From Rhodoglobus sp. (GTDB taxonomy: Bacteria > Actinomycetota > Actinomycetes > Actinomycetales > Microbacteriaceae), in the NCBI GenBank assembly GCA_025463605.1, contig JAODAV010000006.1, forward strand, positions 92,530 to 156,529: 64,000 nucleotides of DNA, written 5' to 3'. Positions 17,728 to 26,809 of this stretch are shown piece by piece. The position numbers were made by a program, and so were the translations under genes. Numbering within the stretch: position 1 is the stretch's first letter; each line of letters begins with the position of its first letter. Under the pieces are notes generated by a model. That model was not told the DNA's origin. It ran no database searches and worked only from the letters and a program-made list of their open reading frames with translations.

Positions 17728-18885
17728 CTAGAACGCCGCGAGGCCCGTGAGGGCGCGGCCGATCACGAGCGTGTGGATGTCGTCGGTGCCCTCGTAAGTG
17801 CGCACCGATTCGAGGTTCGCGAGGTGTCGCATCACGGGGTAGGCGTTCGTAATGCCGTCGCCCCCGAGAATCTCGCGCGCCGCGTGCGCGATAAGGATTG
17901 CCTCCCGCACGTTGTTGAGCTTGCCGACGCTCACCTGCTCGGGCACGAGGGTTGCGGCATCCTTGAGCCTGGCCAGATGCAGGGCGACGAGCATCCCCTT
18001 CTCGTATTCGACGAATGAGTCCGAGAGGCGCTGCTGCACGAGTTGCTTGGCGCCGATCGGACCGCCGAACACCTCGCGCGTCGTCGAATGGGCGATCGCG
18101 GCGTCGAGGCAGGATCGGGCGGCACCCATCGCGCCCCACACGATCCCGAAGCGCGCTTCGGTGAGGCACGTGAACGGCGCCGAAAGCCCCACCGCGTCGG
18201 GCAGCATCGCGTCAGCCGGGAGGCGAAGCGCATCGAGTCGAATGTCGCACTGGATCGACGCGCGCAGCGACAGCTTGCCCGCGATGTCCTGTGCGTGGAA
18301 GCCTTCCGTCGCCGTCGGGACCAGGAAACCCCGGATTCCCTCCTCGGTGCGCGCCCAGATGACCGCGACATCCGCGATCGAGGCCAGGCCGATCCAGCGC
18401 TTGCGGCCGTCGAGCACCCAGTCGTCGCCGTCCCGTACCGCCGACGTCGTCATGCTGCCGGGATCGCTGCCACCCGTGGGTTCCGTGAGCCCGAAGCATC
18501 CGATCAGGTCGCCTGTCGCCATGCCCGGCAACCACCGCTGCTTCTGCTCTTCCGAGCCGAACTTCGCGGTCGCCGCCATCGCGAGCGAACCCTGCACCGA
18601 CACGAACGTGCGCCACGCCGTGTCGACCGCCTCGAGTTCGTAGCATGCGAGCCCGTAGCTCACCGAGTCGGCGCCGGCGCATCCGTAGCCCTGCAATTGC
18701 ATGCCCAGCAGGCCCGCTTCGCCGAGCAAGCCGACGTACTCTCGCCGGAACAGGTGCCCCTCGAAGTCCTCGTCGACCGACTCCGCGATTCGGGATGCGA
18801 CGGTTCGGGCCTTCGACTGCCACTCGCGCTGTCCGGGCGAGAGTAGGGCATCCAGCCCCAGCAGCTCCTCGGACGACTTCGTCAT
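17728..18885 (-). CDS. Acyl-CoA dehydrogenase (glutaryl-CoA dehydrogenase-like)
   Basis: This is a 385-residue FAD-dependent acyl-CoA dehydrogenase. Family signatures are FGLTEPTGGSDPG near residue 150 and the C-terminal YEGTDDIHTLVIGRALTG, whose glutamate is the catalytic base position used in glutaryl-CoA dehydrogenases. An arginine-containing REVFGGPIGAKQLVQ segment matches that subgroup. The reaction would be oxidation of glutaryl-CoA or a similar short acyl-CoA. It lies 9 bp downstream of the zinc-free alcohol-dehydrogenase-like gene on the same strand, so the two may be co-transcribed. Confidence 0.88.
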   Translation of the reverse strand: MTKSSEELLGLDALLSPGQREWQSKARTVASRIAESVDEDFEGHLFRREYVGLLGEAGLLGMQLQGYGCAGADSVSYGLACYELEAVDTAWRTFVSVQGSLAMAATAKFGSEEQKQRWLPGMATGDLIGCFGLTEPTGGSDPGSMTTSAVRDGDDWVLDGRKRWIGLASIADVAVIWARTEEGIRGFLVPTATEGFHAQDIAGKLSLRASIQCDIRLDALRLPADAMLPDAVGLSAPFTCLTEARFGIVWGAMGAARSCLDAAIAHSTTREVFGGPIGAKQLVQQRLSDSFVEYEKGMLVALHLARLKDAATLVPEQVSVGKLNNVREAILIAHAAREILGGDGITNAYPVMRHLANLESVRTYEGTDDIHTLVIGRALTGLAAF

Positions 18886-18894
18886 CCCCGCAGC

Positions 18895-19911
18895 CTATTC
18901 GCGCCAGTCGAACAATGCGGTGAGCTGGCTGCCCTTGCCCGCTGCGAGCGTGTCGTAGACGATCTGCGCCTGCGACGGGGGAAAGCGATCGGCGAGGTGG
19001 TCGACCCGCACTGTGCCGGCCTCCAGCCACCGCAGGGCGAGCGCGAGGTTGCGCTGTGAGCTCGTGCCGTGGAACGGCAGGTCGCTCGCAGGCACCTGCC
19101 ATTCCCAGCCGCTGCGCAGCACCACGTAGCGGTGGAAGATCTCCGCGAGCAGCTCGTGAGCCGTGGTGTCGGTGCGCCGAATCCACGGCGAACCGACGAG
19201 CACCACTTCCCCCAGTGAGCGCACGGAGCGCACGGCTGGCAGCACCGCCCCGTCGTGGCCCGAGCACTCGAGCACGAGATCGAAGCCGTCTGTGGTTCCG
19301 TACTGGGCGCGCTCGACGCCTTCCGGTGCAGCATCGAGCGAGAGGATGCCCGCAGGCAGCAATTCGCGTCGATCCGCCCGGGGATCCCAGGCCGTCACGT
19401 CGTAGCCGCTCGCCGCGAAGGCGACAGCCGCGAAGTGACCGATCGGACCGAGCCCGCTGATGCCGACGCGCGCGCCCGGCCGCGCTGCCGTGGTGCTCAG
19501 CGTGGCCATCGGCACCGTCATGAGCCGTGCGAACACCGCGACGAACGGGTCGAGCCCCTCAGGCAGCACGAAGACTTCTGCGGCCGGCTTTCGCTGGTGG
19601 GAACGGTGAGCGCCGTGCGTGAAGACGAGATCGCCGACGGCCGCGGTCGACACCCTCTCGCCGACCTCGGTGACTCGAAAGACGGCGGCGTAGCCGGGAA
19701 CCGTCGGGTACCTGGTCTCGCGGGACGGGTCGGGCCGGAATGCTCCGGCAATCTCGGTGCCGGGGCTGACGAGGGTGCAGACGGTCTCGCCGAAGACTTC
19801 GTGCGGCGCGAGCGGGCCGCTCCAGCGGGGGATTTCGGAGACCAAGGCCACCTCGCCCCGTGCGGTGACCGTGACGGCCGTGACCTGGGGATCCGCGGAA
19901 GGAGCAGACAT
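18895..19911 (-). CDS. Medium-chain alcohol dehydrogenase-like oxidoreductase
   Basis: This 338-residue protein has the MDR layout: an N-terminal GroES-like domain (SPGTEIAGAF, VPGYAAVFRV) and a C-terminal Rossmann domain with GISGLGPIGHFAAVAF around residue 150. The cysteines that bind catalytic zinc in classical alcohol dehydrogenases are not visible at the expected place. The pattern resembles BchC-like or sugar dehydrogenase-like members. It is the first gene of a probable pair with the acyl-CoA dehydrogenase. The substrate is unknown. Confidence 0.82.
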   Translation of the reverse strand: MSAPSADPQVTAVTVTARGEVALVSEIPRWSGPLAPHEVFGETVCTLVSPGTEIAGAFRPDPSRETRYPTVPGYAAVFRVTEVGERVSTAAVGDLVFTHGAHRSHQRKPAAEVFVLPEGLDPFVAVFARLMTVPMATLSTTAARPGARVGISGLGPIGHFAAVAFAASGYDVTAWDPRADRRELLPAGILSLDAAPEGVERAQYGTTDGFDLVLECSGHDGAVLPAVRSVRSLGEVVLVGSPWIRRTDTTAHELLAEIFHRYVVLRSGWEWQVPASDLPFHGTSSQRNLALALRWLEAGTVRVDHLADRFPPSQAQIVYDTLAAGKGSQLTALFDWRE

Positions 19912-19956
19912 GGGAACGATCCTATGTCCCCGGAGAACTGGCGTCGGCTCGAGTCG

Positions 19957-20865
19957 TCAGCGGACCCGCTGGCAGAACGGGCAGAAGTGCGAGCCGCGAT
20001 TCATGAACTGCTCGCGCACCACCGGCCGACCGCAGCGCGGGCACGGCCTGCCCTGCTGCCCGTAGACCTTGAGTGAGTGGGCGAAATACCCCGAGACTCC
20101 GTTGACGTTGAGGTACTGGGTGTCAAAACTCGTGCCGCCCTCCGCGAGGGCCTGGGCGAGCACGGCCCGCACCTCGGACAGCAGCAGCGTTCCCTTCGCA
20201 CGACTGAGGGTCGCAGTGGGTTGCTCGTAGTGCACCCTCGCGCCCCACAGCGACTCGTCTGCGTAGATGTTGCCGATACCGCTCACGAGGGTCTGGTCGA
20301 GCAGGGCACGCTTGATGGTCGTGTTCTTGCGGGCGAGCAAGGAGAAGAAGCGGCGCTCGTCGAAGAGCTCGTCCATGGGGTCCCGGGCGATGTGGCTCAC
20401 GCTCGACGGCACCTGCTGGCTCGGGTGATCGAGCGCCGGCACCAGTTCATCGATGGCCATCGAGCCGAAGATCCGCTGGTCGACGAAGTTGAGACGCAAC
20501 GGCCTGTGAGCGGTGGGCGCGCGCGGCGCCGGCCCTGCCGACGGCGAATCGAGCTCGAGCCTCACGCGGGTGAGCGGATCATCCGTGTCGCGGTCGCGCA
20601 GCAGCACTTGCCCGCTCATCCCGAGGTGCACGACAAGCGCCTCTTTCGGAAATTCAGGAGTTAGGAGCGGGATCCACAGGAACTTTCCGCGTCGCTGCGG
20701 CGCGAGCATCCTTCGCCCCGTCAGGCGGTCGACGAAGTCCTCGCTCGGTCCCGAATGGCGACGCAGCGAGCGCTCGTCGTAGACGGTGACGGATGCCACG
20801 GTCGCGCCGGTCACGGCAGGCTCGAGGCCGGCACGCACCACCTCGACCTCGGGAAGCTCGGGCAC
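19957..20865 (-). CDS. mutM: Formamidopyrimidine-DNA glycosylase
   Basis: MutM removes oxidised purines such as 8-oxoguanine by base excision. The start is fixed by chemistry: GTG 20863-20865 gives MPELPEVEVVRAG, leaving the catalytic Pro2 and Glu3 at the N-terminus. A longer frame starting at 20901 would bury them. RRGKFLWIPL carries the conserved lysine. The C-terminal zinc finger has four cysteines (PCPRCGRP then HFCPFCQR). The start lies 5 bp after the rnc stop, consistent with an rpmF-rnc-mutM operon. Length is 302 residues, which is normal. Confidence 0.95.
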   Translation of the reverse strand: MPELPEVEVVRAGLEPAVTGATVASVTVYDERSLRRHSGPSEDFVDRLTGRRMLAPQRRGKFLWIPLLTPEFPKEALVVHLGMSGQVLLRDRDTDDPLTRVRLELDSPSAGPAPRAPTAHRPLRLNFVDQRIFGSMAIDELVPALDHPSQQVPSSVSHIARDPMDELFDERRFFSLLARKNTTIKRALLDQTLVSGIGNIYADESLWGARVHYEQPTATLSRAKGTLLLSEVRAVLAQALAEGGTSFDTQYLNVNGVSGYFAHSLKVYGQQGRPCPRCGRPVVREQFMNRGSHFCPFCQRVR

Positions 20866-20870
20866 CGGGG

Positions 20871-21563
20871 CTACTTGGCCGGCAGTTGGAGCAGAGTCCA
20901 CGCATCCAGTGCTGCGGCCATCTCCGCTTGCTTCTTGCTGGAGCCGTCACCCGTCGCGATGACGTCTTTGCCGAGCAGCACGCTCGCGTGGAATCGTTTG
21001 GAATGGTCGGGACCGCTGTCGGTCACCTGGTAGGTCGGCAGCCCCCGGCCGAGACGTGCGGCGAGCTCCTGGAGGCTCGTCTTCGGGTCCATCGCGGCAC
21101 CGAAGCGCTCCGGGTCTTCGAGCAGCGGCAGGATCAGGCGCAGCACGAGCGTGGTCGCCTGCTCCCCGCCGAGATCGAGGTAGGCGGCGCCGATGATCGC
21201 CTCGACCGTGTCGGCGAGGATTGAGGACTTGTCGCGTCCGCCGGTGAGCTCTTCACCTTTACCGAGACGGATGTGCGCGCCAAGCCCGATCGAGCGGGCG
21301 ACCTCCGCGAGCGCGACACTCGAGACCAGGCTGGCCCGGCGCTTGGCGAGCTCGCCTTCGTCGAGGTCAGGATTCTCGTTGTAGAGCATGACCGTGACGG
21401 CCTGCCCGAGAATGGAGTCGCCGAGGAACTCGAGGCGCTCGTTGTGCGCGAGGCCGCCGTTCTCGTACGCGAACGAGCGGTGTGTCAGAGCGAGCTCGAA
21501 GAGCTCAGGCGAGATGTCGACGCCGAGAACCGACGCGAGGTCAGCTCTTTGCGGCATCGTCAT
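20871..21563 (-). CDS. rnc: Ribonuclease III
   Basis: RNase III cuts double-stranded RNA, including rRNA precursors. The signature NERLEFLGDS is at residues 41-50. The second acidic cluster is in ILADTVEAIIGAAYLD. The C-terminal double-stranded RNA binding domain (about 160-228) ends in GDGSSKKQAEMAAALDAW. The length of 230 residues is standard. The start shares its last bases with the end of rpmF (position 21563), so the two are translationally linked. Confidence 0.96.
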   Translation of the reverse strand: MTMPQRADLASVLGVDISPELFELALTHRSFAYENGGLAHNERLEFLGDSILGQAVTVMLYNENPDLDEGELAKRRASLVSSVALAEVARSIGLGAHIRLGKGEELTGGRDKSSILADTVEAIIGAAYLDLGGEQATTLVLRLILPLLEDPERFGAAMDPKTSLQELAARLGRGLPTYQVTDSGPDHSKRFHASVLLGKDVIATGDGSSKKQAEMAAALDAWTLLQLPAK

Positions 21564-21766
21564 CAGACGTCGGCGACCTTTCGGCCCTTGTACTCGAGGT
21601 ACAGGGGGGTTCCGGTGGAGTCTTCGACGACCTTCGCGCGGTGCGGGAGGCTGTAGGTGACCTTGCCGTTCTCGATCGTCTTGACGAGGGTGGGGGCTTC
21701 AGCCTTCCACTGGGCGCGGCGCATGCGGGTGCTCGCCCGCGACATCTTGCGCTTGGGAACTGCCAT
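21563..21766 (-). CDS. rpmF: 50S ribosomal protein L32
   Basis: This is a 67-residue basic ribosomal protein that starts [19 protein letters not shown], the L32 signature. The C-terminal half has no cysteines, so it is the zinc-independent type. It lies 3 bp downstream of the DUF177 gene, the usual yceD-rpmF pairing, and overlaps the rnc start by 1 bp. Confidence 0.96.
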   Translation of the reverse strand: MAVPKRKMSRASTRMRRAQWKAEAPTLVKTIENGKVTYSLPHRAKVVEDSTGTPLYLEYKGRKVADV

Positions 21767-21769
21767 GGT

Positions 21770-22315
21770 TTATCTCTTCTCTTCGGTGGAGTCTTCGTTC
21801 AGGCTCTCAAGCCCGGCGAGCGCCGCCCATCGTGGATCGACGGGAGCCTCGTGCTCATGACCCGGGTTGTCCAGAAGCCGCACCCCGCACTCTGGGCACA
21901 GGCCGAGGCAATCTTCCTGACAGACGGGCTGGAACGGCAGTGACAGCACCACCGCATCCCTGACCACCGGTTCCAGGTCGACGTGATCGTCGTGGACCGT
22001 GTAGTCAAAAGCTTCGTCGAAAGAATACGCGAAAAGTTCAGTGAATTCGACCTCGACCGGGATCGACACGTCGATGAGGCAGCGTACGCACTCGCCTTCG
22101 GCCGTCGCGTCGACCTCACAAGAGACCAGGATGCCGTCGTGCAGCGACTCGAGACGGGCGTCGATCGTGAGCGCCGAGCCTTCGCGTACGCCGATCACAG
22201 CGTTGCCGAACCCCTCGGGTACGACCACGTCGAGGCGCTTCTCGCGCATCTCCCCCGGACGGTGCATGAGGTCGAAGACCGGCACGGTATACGGGGTGGA
22301 CTTGAAGTGGGACAC
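21770..22315 (-). CDS. YceD / DUF177 family protein
   Basis: This 181-residue DUF177 (YceD) protein is almost always encoded directly before rpmF. The family is linked to large-subunit rRNA accumulation in other bacteria and plants. Two cysteine pairs are visible: GECVRCL in the middle and CQEDCLGLCPECG near residue 145, probably a zinc knuckle. GTG 22313-22315 is only 8 nt after a TAGGAT -10-like hexamer, so translation may start without a leader. Confidence 0.92.
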   Translation of the reverse strand: MSHFKSTPYTVPVFDLMHRPGEMREKRLDVVVPEGFGNAVIGVREGSALTIDARLESLHDGILVSCEVDATAEGECVRCLIDVSIPVEVEFTELFAYSFDEAFDYTVHDDHVDLEPVVRDAVVLSLPFQPVCQEDCLGLCPECGVRLLDNPGHEHEAPVDPRWAALAGLESLNEDSTEEKR

Positions 22316-22323
22316 GAGCGACT

Positions 22324-22329
22324 ATCCTA
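22324..22329 (-). promoter_or_regulatory. Putative -10 element for a leaderless DUF177-rpmF-rnc-mutM transcript
   Basis: TAGGAT on the minus strand ends 8 nt before the GTG of the DUF177 gene. No ribosome binding site fits between them. Leaderless messages are common in actinobacteria. The -35 region is not convincing. Confidence 0.4.
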
Positions 22330-22482
22330 CGCTTCGGCCGCTGGGGATGCCGCGGCTCTCGCTCTGGGCGAACGTGACCGCGCCATACCCCATCGACGGA
22401 CTCCGCAGCGGACACGCCGCTCGCCGACCGGGCCGACGGCGCGTTGCCGAGTCTGTCCGTCGCTGGCGGGTAGGCGGTCCAC

Positions 22483-23838
22483 CTAGAGGGCGGCCTCCAC
22501 TGCTGTGAACGCCTCGTCATAGATCGCCAGTGCATCCGACACCTGGGCGGGCGTCACGATGCACGGCGGAACGACATGAATGCGGTTGTCGGCCGTGAAC
22601 GGCAGCAGACCGCGCCGCATGAGGGCCTTCTTCAGCTCGATGATCACTCCGCCCGAGACCGGCTGCCGCGACTCGCGGTCATCCACGAGGTCGAGCGCCC
22701 AGAACACGCCGAGTCCGCGCACCTCCCCGATGAGCGGATGTTTCGCGGCGAGCTCCTCGAGACCCGGAGCCAGGTGGTCGGTGCCGATCATGCGAGCGTT
22801 CTCGATGACGCCCTCCGACTCCATCGCATCGATCGAACCGACGATGGATGCCGCAGCGAGCGGGTGCCCGGAATACGTGAGCCCACCGGGGAATACCTGG
22901 GTGTCGAAGCCGTTCGCGATCGACTCGGAGATGAGCACGCCGCCGACCGGCACGTAGCCGGAATTCACGCCCTTCGCAAAGGTCACGAGGTCGGGCACGA
23001 CCGCGCCGCCGTCGTCGCCGAGACCCTGCCACGCGAACCACTCGCCCGTGCGCCCGAAACCGCACATGACCTCGTCGAAGATGAGCAGGATGCCGTACTT
23101 GTCACACAGCGTGCGCACACCCGGGAGGTACCCGGGCGGTGGCACGAGGATGCCCGCGGTGCCCGGCACCGTCTCGAGCAGGATCGCGGCGATCGTATTC
23201 GGCCCCTCGGAGAGGATGACCCGCTCGAGGTAGTGCAGCGCGCGCTCCGACTCCTGCTCCGGGGTTTGCGCCCAGAACTCGGAGCGGTAGAGGAACGGCC
23301 CGAAGAAGTGGGCGTGCCCGCGCGCGTACTCGTTCGGCATGCGGCGCCAGTCTCCCGTCGCGACGATCGCCGCGCCCGTGTTGCCGTGGTAGGAGCGGTA
23401 GTGGGAGAGCACCTTGTCGCGACCGGTCGTGAGCCGCGCCATCCTGATCGCATTCTCGTTCGCGTCGGCGCCGCCATTGGTGAAGAAGACCTTGTTGAAG
23501 TGCGCGTCGGCTTTGGCGATGATGCGCTTGGCCGCCTGCCCGCGGGCAAGGTTGGCGTGGGGCGGCGCGACAGTCGTGAGCACGTCGGCCTGCGCTTTGA
23601 TGGCGTCGACGATGGCCGGATGCTGGTGCCCCATGTTGGTGTTGACGAGCTGGCTCGAGAAGTCGAGATATTTGTTGCCGTCGTGATCCCAGATCGTGAC
23701 GCCCGAGCCACCCGCGATGACGAACGGGTGAAGCGCACCCTGTGCCGACCATGAGTGGAACACGTGAGCGCGATCGAGGTCGTACGCGAGCTCCCCGTCG
23801 GCGCTGTCGAGTGAGCCGTGCTGCTTCTGGTCGGTCAT
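22483..23838 (-). CDS. Class III aminotransferase (beta-alanine / 3-aminoisobutyrate type, inferred)
   Basis: This is a 451-residue PLP-dependent omega-aminotransferase. The family aspartate is in LLIFDEVMCGFGRTG, and the PLP lysine is in DLVTFAKGVNSGYVPVGG near residue 290. FFTNGGADANENAIRMAR is the phosphate-binding segment. It lies last in the pyrimidine-degradation operon, 135 bp after the binding-protein gene. I infer that it removes the amino group of beta-alanine or 3-aminoisobutyrate, the end products of uracil and thymine breakdown. The substrate is assigned from context, not from motifs. Confidence 0.87.
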   Translation of the reverse strand: MTDQKQHGSLDSADGELAYDLDRAHVFHSWSAQGALHPFVIAGGSGVTIWDHDGNKYLDFSSQLVNTNMGHQHPAIVDAIKAQADVLTTVAPPHANLARGQAAKRIIAKADAHFNKVFFTNGGADANENAIRMARLTTGRDKVLSHYRSYHGNTGAAIVATGDWRRMPNEYARGHAHFFGPFLYRSEFWAQTPEQESERALHYLERVILSEGPNTIAAILLETVPGTAGILVPPPGYLPGVRTLCDKYGILLIFDEVMCGFGRTGEWFAWQGLGDDGGAVVPDLVTFAKGVNSGYVPVGGVLISESIANGFDTQVFPGGLTYSGHPLAAASIVGSIDAMESEGVIENARMIGTDHLAPGLEELAAKHPLIGEVRGLGVFWALDLVDDRESRQPVSGGVIIELKKALMRRGLLPFTADNRIHVVPPCIVTPAQVSDALAIYDEAFTAVEAAL

Positions 23839-23891
23839 GTGGTGCTTGTCCTCACTTGTGGTGCGTGTTGTGCTTGCGGTGCGTTTCGTGC

Positions 23892-23923
23892 GAGCGGGTG
23901 GCCGGAGAACCGACCACCCGCTC
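23892..23923 (-). terminator. Hairpin between binding-protein and aminotransferase genes
   Basis: A perfect 10-bp inverted repeat (GAGCGGGTGG / CCACCCGCTC) encloses a 12-nt loop, just downstream of the binding-protein gene. No U-run follows on the minus strand, so it may attenuate transcription or stabilise the upstream mRNA rather than stop transcription fully. Confidence 0.4.
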
Positions 23924-23938
23924 AGGTTACTGCGAGGG

Positions 23939-23973
23939 TTACCGCGGGGGGTTGCCGCGGGGTTTACCGCGGG
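23939..23973. repeat. Three imperfect GC-rich direct repeats
   Basis: Units TTACCGCGGGG, TTGCCGCGGGG and TTACCGCGGG follow each other directly, starting at 23939, 23952 and 23964, up to the stop codon of the binding-protein gene at 23974. Each unit contains CCGCGG. Confidence 0.75.
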
Positions 23974-25113
23974 TCAGTTGCCGCCCTCGTTGAGCGTGAC
24001 CTCGATGGGCGCGAAGGCCTCGCCGGTCGTGTCCAGATCGCCGAGCTCATCGAGCGCCTTCTGGATGTACTCGTTCGTGTACGCGCCGTCGTCAGGTTCG
24101 GCGGTGATGACCGTCGTGCCCTCGAGGTTCTTGGCGTTGAGCGCCACCTCGACCGTCTGGGCCCAGGCGCCCTCGTCGATGATGCCGATACCGTTCGGAG
24201 ACGGCCACACGAGCTTGTTCACCTCGTTGGTCTGCCACAGCTGGTGGCTCGCGCCGAGCTGGGGTCCGTACTTGAGCACGATCTGTGACGTCTCCTCAGG
24301 GAAGTCGCGCGCGTAGATGAAGCCCTTGATGACGGCCTTGAGGAACTTGACCGCCGTGTCCTGGTATGCCTCATCCGACTCAAGCCGCTCGCTGTTGGCC
24401 CAGATCGCATCCTGCAGCATCGCGGTGCCCTCGTCGTTCCAGTCGATGACGGTGAAGTCCTCGGGCTGGTACAGCTCGCCCGTTGCCGGGTTGACGGCTT
24501 CGAGCACTTGCGCGTACTCGTTGTACGTCATCGCCTGCGCGGCGTCGATGTCGCCGGCGAGCAATGCGTTCATGTCGAAGTTCTGCTGCACGAGCGTCAC
24601 GTCGGTCGCCGGGTCGAGGCCCGCCTCGGTGATGCCTGCGAACAGCTCGAACTCGTTGCCGAACCCCCAGTTGCCGACCGTCTTGCCCGCAAGGTCTGCC
24701 GCCGTCGAGATGCTCTTGTCGGCGAACGAGACCTGCAGCGTTCCGGAGCGCTGGAAGATCTGCCCGATGTCGGTGATGCCCGCACCCTGCTCGCGCGAAG
24801 CGAGCGCCTTCGGAACCCACGCGATCGCGAAGTCGGCCTGGTTGTCGGCGAGTACCGTCTGCGGCACGATGTCGACGCCGCCCTCGACGATCGTCACGTC
24901 GAGACCCTCGTCTTCGAAGTATCCCTGGTCGAGTGCCGCGTAGTACCCGCTGAACTGAGCTTGCGCGAACCACTGCAACTGCAGAGTCACGGGTGTGAGT
25001 TCGCCGTCGGTGGGCTCATCCGACTCGGGGGTGGCCGCGCAACCGCTCAGAACGAGCGCTGCTGTCGCCGCGGCGGCCGCAAGGCCGAGCACGGCGCGTT
25101 TCATGTTTCGCAT
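23974..25113 (-). CDS. NMT1/THI5-like ABC transporter solute-binding lipoprotein
   Basis: This 379-residue lipoprotein has a signal peptide ending in LVLSGC, with the lipidated Cys at 25. The mature part matches the NMT1/THI5 and NitT/TauT family, with VTLQLQWFAQAQFSGYYAAL near residue 45 and a long helical C-terminus. These proteins bind pyrimidine-like compounds such as hydroxymethylpyrimidine precursors, or sulfonates and nitrate. Its position with two permeases, an ATPase and pyrimidine-degrading enzymes suggests that it binds a pyrimidine or ureide. ATG 25104 is an alternative start three codons in. Confidence 0.88.
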   Translation of the reverse strand: MRNMKRAVLGLAAAAATAALVLSGCAATPESDEPTDGELTPVTLQLQWFAQAQFSGYYAALDQGYFEDEGLDVTIVEGGVDIVPQTVLADNQADFAIAWVPKALASREQGAGITDIGQIFQRSGTLQVSFADKSISTAADLAGKTVGNWGFGNEFELFAGITEAGLDPATDVTLVQQNFDMNALLAGDIDAAQAMTYNEYAQVLEAVNPATGELYQPEDFTVIDWNDEGTAMLQDAIWANSERLESDEAYQDTAVKFLKAVIKGFIYARDFPEETSQIVLKYGPQLGASHQLWQTNEVNKLVWPSPNGIGIIDEGAWAQTVEVALNAKNLEGTTVITAEPDDGAYTNEYIQKALDELGDLDTTGEAFAPIEVTLNEGGN

Positions 25114-25191
25114 GATCTACTCCTGTTCGTTGTCTGCTGTGTGCTGTGTGGACGGCCTCCTGGCTTCTTCGGCAGGGGGACGGGTGTGGGG

Positions 25192-25947
25192 CTACCGCCG
25201 GCGGCTCGCAAGCCGCTCGAGTACCAGAGTCGCCGCGTAGAACACGAGGCCGAGCACGATCGCCCCGAAGACGTACGCCCACGCGCGCGGGTACGCGCTG
25301 TTGGCCGCCGCCGAGGTGATGCGTGAGCCGAGACCGTTCTGCAGTCCGCCGAAGTACTCGGCGACCACCGCCGAGATCACCGCGAGCGAACTGGCGATAT
25401 TGAGTCCCGTGAAGATGTACGGCAGCGCGCCCGGCACCGTAACGGTGCGCGTGAGCTGCCAGTTCGACGCCGCGTACGCGCGCATGAGGTCGCGGTGCAC
25501 AGGAAGAGCCTGCCGCAGCCCCCGCAGGGTGTTCACGAACACGGGAACGAACACGACGATCATGACGATCACCCTGCGCGGCGTCTCGCTCGTCGCCCCG
25601 AACATGGTGGTGAGCACGGGCGCGAGGGCGACGATCGGTACTACCGCGATCGCGGCGACGACGGGCGCGATGAGTTCGTCGATGAACCGGAGGCGAGATG
25701 CCACGAGCGCGACGATGATGGCGAGGATGCTCCCGGCAACCAATCCGATGAAAGCGTTCGTTCCCGTCGCGAGGGTCGCCGACCACAGCGCCGGCAACAC
25801 GGCGGAGAACTGCTTCGCGATCGCGGTCGGCGCGGGCAGCAGGTAGGGCTGGATCTTGGCGAGCTGCACGAGCAGCTCCCACGCGATGAGCGCGAGCACA
25901 CCGAGGAGCACGGGCGGTAGCACCCGGCGCACGAGCACGGTGTTCAT
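25192..25947 (-). CDS. ABC transporter permease (NitT/TauT type)
   Basis: This permease has about six membrane helices, and its EAA-like loop is in LRQALPVHRDLMRAYAAS. I chose ATG 25945-25947 (MNTVLVRRVLPPVLLG, 251 residues), because an open frame to 26112 adds 55 arginine-rich residues that overlap the ATPase gene. It forms the channel together with the second permease at 26806. Nearby GTTCATCGCGGCG words upstream are short duplications of the start region. Confidence 0.87.
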   Translation of the reverse strand: MNTVLVRRVLPPVLLGVLALIAWELLVQLAKIQPYLLPAPTAIAKQFSAVLPALWSATLATGTNAFIGLVAGSILAIIVALVASRLRFIDELIAPVVAAIAVVPIVALAPVLTTMFGATSETPRRVIVMIVVFVPVFVNTLRGLRQALPVHRDLMRAYAASNWQLTRTVTVPGALPYIFTGLNIASSLAVISAVVAEYFGGLQNGLGSRITSAAANSAYPRAWAYVFGAIVLGLVFYAATLVLERLASRRR

Positions 25948-25993
25948 GGCCGGGCCGTGCCCTTCACGGCGCCCGCGTTCATCGCGGCGGCGT

Positions 25994-26809
25994 TCATCGC
26001 GACTCAACTCCCCGCGCGGCCGGCGCGCCGGGGGTGCCGTGAAGCGCCTCGCGCACGTCGGTGACACTCGTGAAGAACGCCGCCTCCTCGCGGAGGGCCT
26101 CGCCCCGGGCATCCCCCAGTCGAACTTCCACGACCTCGCGGATGCGGCCGGGTCGCGGCGACATGACGACCACGCGGTCGCTGAGGAAGACGGCTTCGGG
26201 AATGGAGTGCGTCACGAAGATCACGGCGGCTCCCGTCTCACCGCAAATGCGCACGAGTTCGGACTGCATTCGCTCGCGGGTCATTTCGTCGAGGGCGCCG
26301 AATGGCTCGTCCATGAGCAGCAACTCGGGTCTCTCGGCGAGCGCCCGTGCGATCGCGACGCGCTGTTGCATGCCACCCGAGAGTTGCTCGGGGTAGCTGC
26401 CGGCGAACTCGCTGAGTCCCACGAGCTCGATCAGTTCGGCGACCCGATCGCGCCGCTGTGCCCGCTCTGCGCCGTGCAACTGCAGGGGCAGCTCGATGTT
26501 GGCGGTCACGGAACGCCACGGCAGCAGGCCGGCCGTCTGGAAGGCGATCCCGTAATCCTGGTCGAGTCGCGCCTGCCTCGCGGACTTGCCGAACACGGTG
26601 ATCGAGCCCGCGGTCGGAGTGTCGAGGTCGGCGATGAGCCGCAGGAGCGTCGACTTGCCGCAGCCCGAGGGACCGATGAGGGATACGAACTCCCCCGGTG
26701 CGACCGACAGCGCTACGTCGTCGAGCGCGGTGACGAGGCCGGCCTTCGTGGGGAATGTCTTGGTCACACCCGTTACTTCGACGGCTTTCACACCGCTGGC
26801 CGGGCTCAC
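25994..26809 (-). CDS. ABC transporter ATP-binding protein (NitT/TauT type)
   Basis: This 271-residue ATPase has Walker A GPSGCGKST (46-54), signature LSGGMQQRVAIARAL and Walker B LLLMDEPFGALDEMTRERMQ. The last is typical of the TauB/SsuB/NrtD subfamily that drives nitrate, sulfonate and pyrimidine-precursor importers. It overlaps the upstream permease gene by 4 bp. It would power import of the substrate caught by the lipoprotein at 23974. Confidence 0.93.
   Translation of the reverse strand: MSPASGVKAVEVTGVTKTFPTKAGLVTALDDVALSVAPGEFVSLIGPSGCGKSTLLRLIADLDTPTAGSITVFGKSARQARLDQDYGIAFQTAGLLPWRSVTANIELPLQLHGAERAQRRDRVAELIELVGLSEFAGSYPEQLSGGMQQRVAIARALAERPELLLMDEPFGALDEMTRERMQSELVRICGETGAAVIFVTHSIPEAVFLSDRVVVMSPRPGRIREVVEVRLGDARGEALREEAAFFTSVTDVREALHGTPGAPAARGVESR

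Noticed and set aside
22576..23754. Plus-strand open frame opposite the aminotransferase gene
   Set aside because: No domain and typical shadow composition.
25948..26112. N-terminal extension of the permease gene
   Set aside because: Arginine-rich, overlaps the ATPase gene and precedes a normal start with membrane helix.
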